Positions 34,941 to 42,831 of a stretch of DNA of 64,000 nucleotides are shown piece after piece. The notes under the pieces are model-generated. The model did no database searches and was not told the DNA's origin. It worked only from the letters and a program-made list of their open reading frames with translations. The position numbers and the translations under genes were made by a program. The first letter of the stretch is position 1, and each line of letters begins with the position of its first letter. Source of the stretch: DASPSM01 sp036008465 (GTDB taxonomy: Bacteria > Planctomycetota > Planctomycetia > Planctomycetales > Planctomycetaceae); NCBI GenBank assembly GCA_036008465.1, contig DASYNP010000175.1, positions 1 through 64,000 of the forward strand. The letters are read 5' to 3'.

Positions 34941-35792
34941 GTGACCGTTTCGCCGCGCCCGCCGCATCCACCTGCACCGCTCCCCGATCCGACAATTCGT
35001 TTGACCGAAGGCTGGCACTGCCTGCATCTTTACTATCGCGTGGACCAGCAAGAGCTGATTCGGCTCGACGAATCGGCTCGTGCCCGTGGCCGCGAGGAGC
35101 TGATTCGCCTGCTCGATCCCGATCGTGAAGGAGCTCCGCAGCGATTGCAATGCTCGCTTGTCTCGGGCCACAAGGCCGATCTCGGCCTGATGCTGCTCGA
35201 CCCCGATCCGCTATTGATCGACTCGGTGCCGCAGGCGATCCGAGCCAGCGGACTCGGCACGGTGTTCGCCCCGGTCTATTCGTTCGTGTCGATCACCGAA
35301 GTTTCGGAATATGTCCCGACCGTCGAGCAGTACGGCGAGAAGCTGCGCCAGGACGGAACGGCCGCGACCGACCCGGCCTACCAGGCCAAGATCAATGCCT
35401 ACGCGCAGCGATTGCCGGCGATGAACAAGCAGCGGCTGTATCCGGATTTTCCGCCACTGCCCGTCAACTGTTTTTACCCGATGAACAAGATTCGCGACCC
35501 GGACGCCAACTGGTACCAGTTGCCGTTCAGCGAGCGCAGTGCGCTGATGGCCGAACACGCCACGTCGGGAATCAAGTTCGCGGGCCGCGTGAGCCAGCTC
35601 ATCACCGCCTCGACGGGCTTCGACGATTGGGAGTGGGGCGTCACGCTCTGGGGACGCAATCCCGAGTCGATTAAAGAGATCGTCTACACCATGCGATTCG
35701 ACCGCGCTTCGGCCCGCTACGCGCAATTCGGTCCGTTTTTCATCAGTTACGTTACGCCAATCGCGAAGGCGCTCGAACACCTCAAAGTTTGA
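34941..35792 (+). CDS. hemQ: coproheme decarboxylase / chlorite dismutase-family heme protein
   Basis: The 283-residue protein belongs to the chlorite dismutase-like family. The segment YPMNKIRD places Tyr179 and Lys183 at the positions used for coproheme decarboxylation in HemQ, and LMAEHATSGIKFAG gives His206 as the likely proximal heme ligand. VTLWGRNPESIKEIVYTMRFD and RYAQFGPFF are further HemQ features. HemQ completes heme synthesis in the coproporphyrin-dependent pathway. The start is GTG, with AAAGGAA about 11 bases upstream. The SDR gene follows within 45 bases. Confidence 0.9.
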   Translation: MTVSPRPPHPPAPLPDPTIRLTEGWHCLHLYYRVDQQELIRLDESARARGREELIRLLDPDREGAPQRLQCSLVSGHKADLGLMLLDPDPLLIDSVPQAIRASGLGTVFAPVYSFVSITEVSEYVPTVEQYGEKLRQDGTAATDPAYQAKINAYAQRLPAMNKQRLYPDFPPLPVNCFYPMNKIRDPDANWYQLPFSERSALMAEHATSGIKFAGRVSQLITASTGFDDWEWGVTLWGRNPESIKEIVYTMRFDRASARYAQFGPFFISYVTPIAKALEHLKV

Positions 35793-35834
35793 GCGACACG
35801 TTTGAGCCACACCGGGCGTTCGACGAGAAATCCC

Positions 35835-36647
35835 ATGCAGCTCTCGGGGAAGTCAATCGTCATTACCGGCGCCTCAGCGGGCATCGGTCGCGAGTTGGCT
35901 CGTCAGCTGGCCGCCAAAGGCGCAAAGCTCTCGTTGGCGGCTCGAAGTGCGGAGGCCCTCGAGGAGACTCGCAACGAGTGCGTGAAAGCAGGTGCGTCGG
36001 CGATTTCTGTTGCCGCCGACGTGTCGCATCTTGACGATTGCCGTCGCCTGATCGACCACACGCTCGAAGAGTTCGGCACCATCGACGTGCTGATTAACAA
36101 CGCGGGCATCTCAATCTATTCGGCTTTTGACAAGATCACCGACCTCCAGGTCTTTCAGCGCCTCATGGAAATCAACTTCTTGGGGGCTGTTTACTGCACG
36201 CACTTTGCGCTTCCCCACTTGAAGCAAACTCGGGGCCTGTTGGTGGCGATCTCGTCCATTCAAGGCAAGACGGGCTTTCCCGGTTCGTCGGCCTACTCGG
36301 CCAGCAAGCACGCGATGCAGGGATTCTTCGATTCCCTGCGGATCGAGCTATTGTCCACGGGCGTCGACGTGCTGGTCGTCTCGCCCGGCCCCGTGGCGAC
36401 GACCATTCACACCCGTCGGCTCGGCGGAGACGGGAAGCTCTCGGAGGAGTCTCTCGATCGGCCTAACGATCGCGGCATGCCGGTCGTCGTCTGCGCGCGG
36501 CAGATCGTGAAAGCCATCGAGCGCCGTCGACGCGAGTTACTCATGACGGCGGCCGGCAAGGCGGGTCAATGGGCAAAGTTGATCGCGCCTGGGATGATCG
36601 ATCGCTTCGTGGCCGATGCCGTCGAACGCTTTTACAAAGAGCATTGA
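35835..36647 (+). CDS. short-chain dehydrogenase/reductase
   Basis: The 270-residue NAD(P)-dependent oxidoreductase shows the SDR fingerprints: ITGASAGIGRELA (coenzyme binding), DVLINNAGIS, and the catalytic Ser in VAISSIQG with YSASKHA (Tyr and Lys). VVSPGPVATTIHT follows. The substrate is not apparent. The ATG at 35835 is preferred to one at 35802 because the SDR fold begins at LSGKSIVITG. It lies 42 bases after hemQ on the same strand and converges on a minus-strand DUF1571 gene. Confidence 0.9.
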   Translation: MQLSGKSIVITGASAGIGRELARQLAAKGAKLSLAARSAEALEETRNECVKAGASAISVAADVSHLDDCRRLIDHTLEEFGTIDVLINNAGISIYSAFDKITDLQVFQRLMEINFLGAVYCTHFALPHLKQTRGLLVAISSIQGKTGFPGSSAYSASKHAMQGFFDSLRIELLSTGVDVLVVSPGPVATTIHTRRLGGDGKLSEESLDRPNDRGMPVVVCARQIVKAIERRRRELLMTAAGKAGQWAKLIAPGMIDRFVADAVERFYKEH

Positions 36648-36695
36648 GGGCAATCGAGCAGAAGAAGCACTTACTTCGTACGCGGCTCTTAAGAT

Positions 36696-37691
36696 TTAGC
36701 GGCGGAAGTTGTACGACTTGTTCGCGCGGTCGAAGTCGTCGTGGGCAAGCTGCTGGTTGAATTGCAGCTCGGTGTAGGCGTAGTGCTCAATCAGCGTGGC
36801 CTCGTCGAGGGCGCCATCATTGGCAAACGCCTGCTTTGGTTCGGGCCACGCGAAGTTCTTTACGCAGATCGGCAAGAGCCATTCGCGGTCGATGTACTGG
36901 ATCGACTTGCGGTATTCCTCGGACGACTTGCGATCGAGATACGTCGAGACGAAGCAGTAGCAGGGTCGCTCGTTGGCAGTTTCGTTTTCCAGGAACTGGC
37001 AGCGGACAGGGCACCTGTGCTCAATCTCGGTCTTACGTCGGGTGATGATTTCGTCGCTCAGCTTGAGCAGGCCGACCATTGTGACCGGGTGGCGCGATTC
37101 GCTCAAGGCGAGCGAGCTATCGGGTTCGAGCTTGATTGAGGGGACGATTCGCGCCTTCCAACCGCCGGGATGCACGATCATTTTGTTGTCCTGCTCGCCG
37201 TCGACGTAGAGCAGCTCGCGGCCTTTCTCGCCGTTGAGCCATTTCATGTAGACGCTGAACGGCTTGTGCCGCATCTTCAGCTCCATGATCTGCCCTTCGG
37301 AGAGTTCCGTGCCGAGCCGCTCCTGTTTGAAAAAGGTGCAGGTGTAATCGGAGGCCTCTCCGAGCCGTCGGCGACCCTGCTCGAGCAGGATCATATTCAT
37401 GAACATTGCGATCCTGTCGAATTCGGTCGGACCTTGCGCCACGGCCCCCTTTTTTCCGTCGGCAGGGCTATTGACCGGCGCGGGAGCGACCGACGTGGCC
37501 GGCTTGGGAGCGGCTTCGATCGTGGCGGCCAGCCGCGTAATGTCGATCCTTCGATGCTTGCGGTCGGCCCCCGCCGGCGCGGGTTCGAAGTTCAGATACA
37601 AGAACGCGACCGCGGCAAAGATTGTCACTCCTGCAAGAAACCCGGAACGATTGGAAGAAGAACCGCCGCGCCAGACTCTCTTCATGGACAT
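36696..37691 (-). CDS. DUF1571 protein with N-terminal membrane anchor
   Basis: The 331-residue protein has one membrane helix near residues 18-37 (FLAGVTIFAAVAFLYLNF) followed by a Pro/Ala-rich linker and a DUF1571-type domain: YTCTFFKQERLGTELSEGQ, PFSVYMKWLNGEKGRELLYV, and YRKSIQYIDREWLLPICVK. DUF1571 resembles lipoprotein-handling LolA/B-like folds in several planctomycetes, but no function is demonstrated. The start is at 37691, with AGGA just upstream. It converges with the SDR gene. Confidence 0.8.
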   Translation of the reverse strand: MSMKRVWRGGSSSNRSGFLAGVTIFAAVAFLYLNFEPAPAGADRKHRRIDITRLAATIEAAPKPATSVAPAPVNSPADGKKGAVAQGPTEFDRIAMFMNMILLEQGRRRLGEASDYTCTFFKQERLGTELSEGQIMELKMRHKPFSVYMKWLNGEKGRELLYVDGEQDNKMIVHPGGWKARIVPSIKLEPDSSLALSESRHPVTMVGLLKLSDEIITRRKTEIEHRCPVRCQFLENETANERPCYCFVSTYLDRKSSEEYRKSIQYIDREWLLPICVKNFAWPEPKQAFANDGALDEATLIEHYAYTELQFNQQLAHDDFDRANKSYNFRR

Positions 37692-37975
37692 GAATCCTCG
37701 GCCGCCGTCGTGGAAATTCGGTCGCGAGAAGTGCTGCGATGCCGCGCGCAGGACTTGATGGGATGTCCCCACGCGTCGGCACTAAGGGATCGGCCGAAGA
37801 TCGCAGAGCGTCTGAAGGATTCGATGCGTGGCGGGACAACCGGCGCGCGAACGATTTCGGGCGAATTCGGACGAACCGTCGCCTTGAGCGTTTCGGCATT
37901 AGGCCAGCGCGCCGACGCCTTCCCCAAAGTCGCCGCGGGCAGCAGAGTCGAAGGTCGCGATGTACTGCGAGACGG

Positions 37976-38320
37976 CTACGTTGAGCGGGATTTGGTTTTC
38001 CGGTCGCTCGACGACTTTGATCTCTCGCTCCGCGCTCGCTCCTGCAGGATCCGTTTGGCCCTTTCCAGCTCGCGCTTGCGTGAGGCCGGCAGGTTCTTGC
38101 CCGCCCGATTGATGAAGTACTGGATCATGCGGATCCCCGATCCGATCCCCTTCGGGCTGACTTTCTTGCTGGCCATGACTCTAGCCACGGTCTCGGCATC
38201 CTGGTTGAAGGTGTCCCGGGGTGGAAAGGTGGAGACCGTTTTCACCCGGGCGAGCCACCGTTTATTGGCCGTCGGCTTCTTGCTCCGGGGACTCTTCCTC
38301 TTATTGGGCTGCGATGCCAT
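37976..38320 (-). CDS. DUF3175 protein
   Basis: A 114-residue, strongly basic protein whose core matches DUF3175: FPPRDTFNQDAETVARVMAS, IRMIQYFINRAGKNLPASRK and RELERAKRILQERA. The start at 38320 is supported by GGAGAG 7 bases upstream. The family is found near stress and DNA-repair genes in several bacteria, and here it directly follows Ku on the same strand (25-base gap), which suggests a DNA-bound or repair-linked role. That role is inferred from context. Confidence 0.8.
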   Translation of the reverse strand: MASQPNKRKSPRSKKPTANKRWLARVKTVSTFPPRDTFNQDAETVARVMASKKVSPKGIGSGIRMIQYFINRAGKNLPASRKRELERAKRILQERARSERSKSSSDRKTKSRST

Positions 38321-38345
38321 TTGATGTCTCTCCACTTTACGGACT

Positions 38346-39293
38346 CTAGGACGCGTGACGGTGCCTGCGGCCCGGAGTTTGAGAACGGCCCGCCCTGTGC
38401 GGATGCTTGCCGTTGTCTTCCGACTTTCCGGCGCCGCGATTGTGTTCCATGCTCTGGCGCAGCGCATCCATCAAGTTGTAGACGGCAGGCTCTTCTTCCT
38501 TTTCTTCAGGCGCCACCACGGCACGGCCCTGGATCTTGGCCTCGATGAGCTTGTGGAGTTCTTCCCCGTAGCGGTCTACGTAACGGCTAAAGTCGAAATT
38601 CTCGTCCGTCCAATTCTCGATTAATTCTTCGGCAAGCTGAGCCATTTTGTCCCCAGGGGCGAGTCTGGGAAGGTCTCGCACCAACGAAGACGCATTTTGG
38701 ATCGCCTCAGCGTGATGCAAAAAGGCCATCTGGAGGGCGCCTTTGTCCGGCCGCACGACCACCAACACTTGCCGTCCGCCGAAAACCACCTGGCCGATAC
38801 CCCATCGCTCCTGGCGTTCCATCGCGTGCATCAGCACGGCGTAAGGCTGCGCGCCCTCTCTTCCGTCAGGGGCCAGGAAGTACATCCGCCCGTCGAAATA
38901 GATCGGATCAAGCTCCTCGGGCGAGATAAAGGCGTCGATGTTTAGCGCGCGATCTTTCTCGGGGCGCAGTTTCTCGAGTTCTTCCGGGTCGACCACGACA
39001 TACTTGCCTTTGGCGTATTCGTACCCCGAAACGATCTCATCGTTGCTGACTTGGCCGTGTATCGGGCAAAACTTTTGGTAGTGAATGCGGCTGTGACACG
39101 TCGCGTGCAATTGATGGAATGCGACCCCCTCCTTGTCGGGGAGATGAGCATTGAATGCCTGCACGGGAATGCTGACCAGGCCGAAGCGCAGCACGCCTCG
39201 CCATCCGGCCCGAAGCTTCGGACCTTCCAATTTGCGGGACTGCGGGTTGTTCGGCTTGGACCGTTTCGCTTTCGACCGAGTGCGCGCCCCCAT
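38346..39293 (-). CDS. ku: bacterial Ku (non-homologous end joining)
   Basis: The 315-residue protein has the bacterial Ku core: RGVLRFGLVSIPVQAFNA, HQLHATCHSRIHYQKFCP, YEYAKGKYVVVDPEELEKL, and IDAFISPEELDPIYFDG. It encircles DNA double-strand ends and recruits LigD. A low-complexity, basic C-terminal tail (HRAGRSQTPGRRHRHAS) fits the DNA-tethering tails of many Ku proteins. The start at 39293 has AAGGAC about 7 bases upstream. LigD is not in the window, so its partner must be elsewhere. Confidence 0.93.
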   Translation of the reverse strand: MGARTRSKAKRSKPNNPQSRKLEGPKLRAGWRGVLRFGLVSIPVQAFNAHLPDKEGVAFHQLHATCHSRIHYQKFCPIHGQVSNDEIVSGYEYAKGKYVVVDPEELEKLRPEKDRALNIDAFISPEELDPIYFDGRMYFLAPDGREGAQPYAVLMHAMERQERWGIGQVVFGGRQVLVVVRPDKGALQMAFLHHAEAIQNASSLVRDLPRLAPGDKMAQLAEELIENWTDENFDFSRYVDRYGEELHKLIEAKIQGRAVVAPEEKEEEPAVYNLMDALRQSMEHNRGAGKSEDNGKHPHRAGRSQTPGRRHRHAS

Positions 39294-39582
39294 CAGCTTG
39301 TCCTTTGCAGCCAGCGCCACGATAAAGCTCAGCTCTCACGAGGAGCGTCGCACCTTCTATGCCGGTCGGCTGGGGGTTGCCGGCGATCCTTGGATGGTCC
39401 AACGGCGATCAATCCGCCCCGTCGGCACACAAGGCAACCAACCAACCCGGGTCAAAACGGCCAAGCACTCGATGGGGGAGTCCGCATGGTTTTTCCGCCG
39501 GCGAGGCGGTTGTATCCTGGCATGCCGCGTGCAGACGATTGGCGGATGGCAGGTCTCCAAGGTCATTAGTGAGGAGTAAGTC

Positions 39583-39840
39583 ATGGCATCCGGACGAACA
39601 GGCCAAGAGGGCTGTGAGGTCAATGTGGGTCAAATGGAGCGATTGGCGTCGGTCATCGCGGGTGGCACGATTCTGATGACCATGGGCGGCCTGCGCTCGT
39701 TGCGAGGAGCTGCAGCCACTGCCATCGGCGCCGGCCTGATTTGGCGCGGCCTAAGCGGGCATTGTGGTCTCTATCAACGCCTCGGCGTCGACACCGCCGA
39801 GCAGGAAAGTTCCGCCGCCGCGGGCCGGATGGAATCTTGA
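39583..39840 (+). CDS. DUF2892 (YgaP-like) membrane protein
   Basis: An 85-residue protein whose core matches the DUF2892/YgaP transmembrane region: NVGQMERLASVIAGGTILMT, GLRSLRGAAATAIGAGLIWRGL, then SGHCGLYQRLGVDT. Two helices are predicted. Such proteins accompany stress and sulfur-transfer genes, though no rhodanese domain is present. GAGGAG lies 7 bases before the ATG. It is divergent from the Ku gene. Confidence 0.88.
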   Translation: MASGRTGQEGCEVNVGQMERLASVIAGGTILMTMGGLRSLRGAAATAIGAGLIWRGLSGHCGLYQRLGVDTAEQESSAAAGRMES

Positions 39841-39923
39841 CGCTTGGCTCTCTCAGCAGGGCTTTCAACGGTTGTAAGTCCTGGACCGCTCACTATCGCG
39901 CGGCTCTTATTCGTGTCCCTGCT

Positions 39924-40364
39924 CTATGCATAGGGCGAGACCGATTCGCGCCCTTTCGCGGAGAGACCGCCGATGGCCACGCCTCCACGTGTGATGGCTC
40001 CAAGGGCCACACCGCCCACTGCGAATCCACCGACCGCCACGCCGCCGAATGCGGCGAGCAGGCCCAGGGTGCAACCGCCAACTGCGATCAAGCCTTCCGA
40101 AAGTCCCCCCACTGCGACCACTCCTTGAGCAAGCCCGCCGATCGCCAGGACTCCTGTCGCCTGGTCCCCAATGGCAATCAAGGCTTTCGCATGGCCATGC
40201 CGCTCGCCGCGGCTGGGCTGTGGGCCGATCGCGATCTCGAAGAGCGGCAATCCGGCGATCCGCGTTCGAGATCGCTTCCGGATCGCCGTTGGGTGATTGC
40301 CAGGGAGTAGTTGCCTGACAAATCGGGCCGTGTGCGACTGTCGCGAGGTTGAGAAATAGCTCAT
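39924..40364 (-). CDS. glycine-rich repeat membrane protein of unknown function
   Basis: The 146-residue product has a polar N-terminus and then about eight short Gly/Ala/Val repeats (GVLAIGG, GVVAVGG, GLIAVGG, GVAVGG, GVALGAITRGG, GVAIGG) that read as closely packed membrane or beta-rich segments. RIAGLPLFEIAIGP precedes the array. The family is not named, but the regular GG-rich pattern and consistent frame make it more likely real than the opposite-strand ORFs. It sits in the same strand block as the next small protein. Confidence 0.6.
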   Translation of the reverse strand: MSYFSTSRQSHTARFVRQLLPGNHPTAIRKRSRTRIAGLPLFEIAIGPQPSRGERHGHAKALIAIGDQATGVLAIGGLAQGVVAVGGLSEGLIAVGGCTLGLLAAFGGVAVGGFAVGGVALGAITRGGVAIGGLSAKGRESVSPYA

Positions 40365-40423
40365 CGCGAACTCACAGGATTATTCTTCTGCCGGGACCTC
40401 GCGCCACCGCGCTGCCTGGGCCG

Positions 40424-40759
40424 TCAGGCGACTTTTCTGCGCCGCAGCATACGCGTGACTTTTAACAGCCGAAGCGTGCGGGTACGACGCCGCAGGACGT
40501 CCGCATCGTGCTCTTTTGATCGCCTCTTGCTGATCGCATGGCCTGCCCAGCCGCCAAGGACGACACCCGTCGCCATCCACGAGTAGACGCCCACGCTGCC
40601 AGCACCCGCAGCGCCCGCAGCAACACTCACAAGGGCCGCTCCCACCGTGGAACCAAAACTCGTCCCCACGGGATGATGAACGAGAATCTTATTGGCCCCG
40701 GTACGGAATCTGGCGGCCGGAGAAAGGTGTGGGCTGACGGGCACGGGATTTTGAGTCAT
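40424..40759 (-). CDS. glycine-zipper membrane protein
   Basis: A 111-residue protein with a Gly/Ala/Ser-rich hydrophobic stretch (GTSFGSTVGAALVSVAAGAAG, then GVVLGGWAGHAISK) of the glycine-zipper type and a basic C-terminus (TRMLRRRKVA). AGGAAG precedes the ATG at 40759. The function is unknown, and stress-associated membrane proteins of this type are common near YciF and DUF1328 genes. Confidence 0.6.
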   Translation of the reverse strand: MTQNPVPVSPHLSPAARFRTGANKILVHHPVGTSFGSTVGAALVSVAAGAAGAGSVGVYSWMATGVVLGGWAGHAISKRRSKEHDADVLRRRTRTLRLLKVTRMLRRRKVA

Positions 40760-41134
40760 ATCTTTAAGCACTTCCTATGCGTTGGTTCGCGATCCAATCA
40801 AATTCAACACGCGATATTCCGGGAAGTGCAAGTTGCGTACCCCTGGCCGACACCCAACAGTGTTTACTTTGGATTGGCGAATGCGCTCGGCTCGACGCTC
40901 TCACCTCCTTTAACAAGCGCTCGGCGACGTATCCGCACACTGGACAGGGCGTTACCGCGCTCCCCGCCACAATCTTCGGATCCCTCCTGGCACACAGTTT
41001 GCGATCCGTCAAATCTGTCATTTTTCCCAGGTCGCTTGGAACGGAGGAACGGCACGGCAACCCCAGATACTGACAATGCCGTCCCCGCCGCGCGAATCAT
41101 AAAGACCGATTGGATTCAAAAAGGAGCCCCAGGG
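40760..41134. other. intergenic region upstream of the YciF-like gene
   Basis: About 375 bases between two divergent genes. No protein family was recognised in any frame, and no promoter pair stands out. An AAGGAG ribosome binding site for the YciF-like gene lies at 41121-41126. A minus-strand frame containing CPVCGYVAE was judged a chance zinc-finger-like string. Confidence 0.5.
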
Positions 41135-41638
41135 ATGAAGATGAAGACTTTGAACGATTTGTTTTTGCACGAGCTCAAGGATCTCTACAGCGCCGAAAAG
41201 CAGCTGACCAAAGCGCTGCCCAAGATGGCCAAGGCGGCCAATAACGATTCCTTGAAGGAAGCATTCCAGAGCCATCTCGAAGAAACGCAAGGGCACGTCG
41301 AGCGGTTGGAACAGATCTTCCAACAGCTCGACGCAACGCCTCGCGGCACGAAATGCAAGGCGATGGAAGGCCTGATTGAAGAGGGCAAGGAACTCATGGA
41401 AGAGGACATGGAGGCCGACGTGATGGATGCCGCCCTGATCTGCGCGGCGCAGCGCGTCGAACACTATGAAATCGCGGGCTATGGCGGAGCGCGGACCTTT
41501 GCCGAACGCTTGGGCAACGACGAAGCCGCGAAGCTCTTGCAGCAGACGCTCGACGAGGAGGCGGCTGCGGACAAGAAGCTGACGGAGATTTCTAACACAG
41601 TAAACGAAGCGGCGCTTTCGGGCGCCGAACGCGATTAA
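41135..41638 (+). CDS. YciE/YciF-type ferritin-like protein (DUF892)
   Basis: A 167-residue four-helix protein with the YciF pattern: LNDLFLHELKDLYSAEKQLTKAL, SHLEETQGHVERLEQIFQ, AQRVEHYEIAGYGGARTFA and QQTLDEEAAADKKL. These Glu/His positions fit a ferritin-like di-iron site. The family is induced by osmotic and general stress. A good AAGGAG ribosome binding site precedes the ATG. The DUF1328 gene follows 110 bases downstream. Confidence 0.93.
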   Translation: MKMKTLNDLFLHELKDLYSAEKQLTKALPKMAKAANNDSLKEAFQSHLEETQGHVERLEQIFQQLDATPRGTKCKAMEGLIEEGKELMEEDMEADVMDAALICAAQRVEHYEIAGYGGARTFAERLGNDEAAKLLQQTLDEEAAADKKLTEISNTVNEAALSGAERD

Positions 41639-41748
41639 GGGGAGGGAGTCGACGCGATGTCCGACCGAGTCGGGCGTCGCGATGGGGCAGGGAGCCCACA
41701 ATGAGTTCAGAATCCACCGACGCGCGGGCCAAATAAGGGAGAATGATC

Positions 41749-41916
41749 ATGTTGGGTTGGGCAATTACTTTTCTCATCATTGCGTTGATCGCCGCGATTA
41801 TGGGTTTTGGCGTGGTAGCGGGAACCGCAGCCGCCGTGGCCAAGGTCATTTTCGTAGTCTTCATCGTGCTGTTCCTGATCAGTTTGGTGACGGGCCAACG
41901 CACGCCAGTGCCCTAA
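41749..41916 (+). CDS. DUF1328 small membrane protein
   Basis: A 55-residue protein of two hydrophobic helices starting MLGWAITFLIIALIAAIMG, typical of the DUF1328/YtjA family (commonly near stress genes). The ATG at 41749 is chosen over one 6 bases upstream because it lies 8 bases after the AGGGAG ribosome binding site. Function unknown. Confidence 0.9.
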   Translation: MLGWAITFLIIALIAAIMGFGVVAGTAAAVAKVIFVVFIVLFLISLVTGQRTPVP

Positions 41917-42027
41917 GCGTCCTAAAAATCGCACACATCGGTGCGGGGCCCTTGAGACAAGACAATCGGGCAGCGACTGATGGCACGGGCAGATCTGTTC
42001 CCCATCGGGATCGACGCTCGAAACCGA

Positions 42028-42696
42028 TCAGTCGTGTTGCCCGAGTAAGCCGGCCGCGATCGAAAGATCGGCAGCCAACTCTCGTCGCATGCGTTGCCGC
42101 GCAGAGCGTTCGGGCTCTCGCAATACTGCCGATGGATGGTGCGTGGCTACGGCTTTCGTTCCATTCGCCAGCTCAACGGGCTGGCCTCTTTGCCGGCTTA
42201 CGCGGAAGGCGCGCCCCAAGATCGTCTGCGCGGCGGTCGCCCCCAAGCAAACGATCACGCTCGGCTTGACCACCTCCAACTCGGTATCCAACCAGGGGCG
42301 GCAGGCTGCGATTTCCCGTGCGGTCGGCTTCTTGTGCAGCCGGCGCTTGCCCCGCGGCTCCCATTTGAAGTGTTTGACCGCATTCGTCACGTAGACGTCC
42401 GCGCGGTTGAGACCCGCTTCAACCAGCGCCTCATTGAGCAGACGCCCTGCTGGCCCGACGAACGGTTTTCCCTGCAAATCTTCTTGATCCCCGGGAGTTT
42501 CGCCCACCAAGATCAGCCGCGCTCGGGCGGGACCTTCGCCAAAAACGGTCTGCGTGGCATGCTGATAAAGGGAACATCCCTTACACCCCCTAGCGGCCCG
42601 AATCAATGTCGGCAGAGTCAGTTTTCGCGGCAGGAAGTCAGCTGCTGATGTCGGCTTCCCTCCCGGTGCCAAGTGTTTTCGAGCGGATTTAATCAT
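42028..42696 (-). CDS. udgX: UdgX-type uracil-DNA glycosylase
   Basis: The 222-residue enzyme has family-specific motifs: GETPGDQED (65-73, active-site loop), KRRLHKKP (117-124) with His121, and HHPSAVLR near 186. The KRRxH insertion is the signature of UdgX, which excises uracil and becomes covalently linked to the abasic site through that His. Cys38, Cys41, Cys132 and Cys150 fit a 4Fe-4S cluster. It is divergent from recQ, supporting a repair role. Confidence 0.9.
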   Translation of the reverse strand: MIKSARKHLAPGGKPTSAADFLPRKLTLPTLIRAARGCKGCSLYQHATQTVFGEGPARARLILVGETPGDQEDLQGKPFVGPAGRLLNEALVEAGLNRADVYVTNAVKHFKWEPRGKRRLHKKPTAREIAACRPWLDTELEVVKPSVIVCLGATAAQTILGRAFRVSRQRGQPVELANGTKAVATHHPSAVLREPERSARQRMRRELAADLSIAAGLLGQHD

Positions 42697-42831
42697 TCGT
42701 GCCTCCTGCCCACACTCTCGGGGAACCGAAAGGGTTCCACTTCAGCCAACCTCGCCATGCCAGTATTCGCCAATCGCAAAACGCTTGCCATGCGTTGAGC
42801 GTACGGCAGACAACCGGATATATGTCATTGC

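Noticed and set aside
40764..41060. Possible small zinc-finger protein (CPVCGYVAE)
   Set aside because: No conserved spacing of a second Cys pair and no good start; likely chance.
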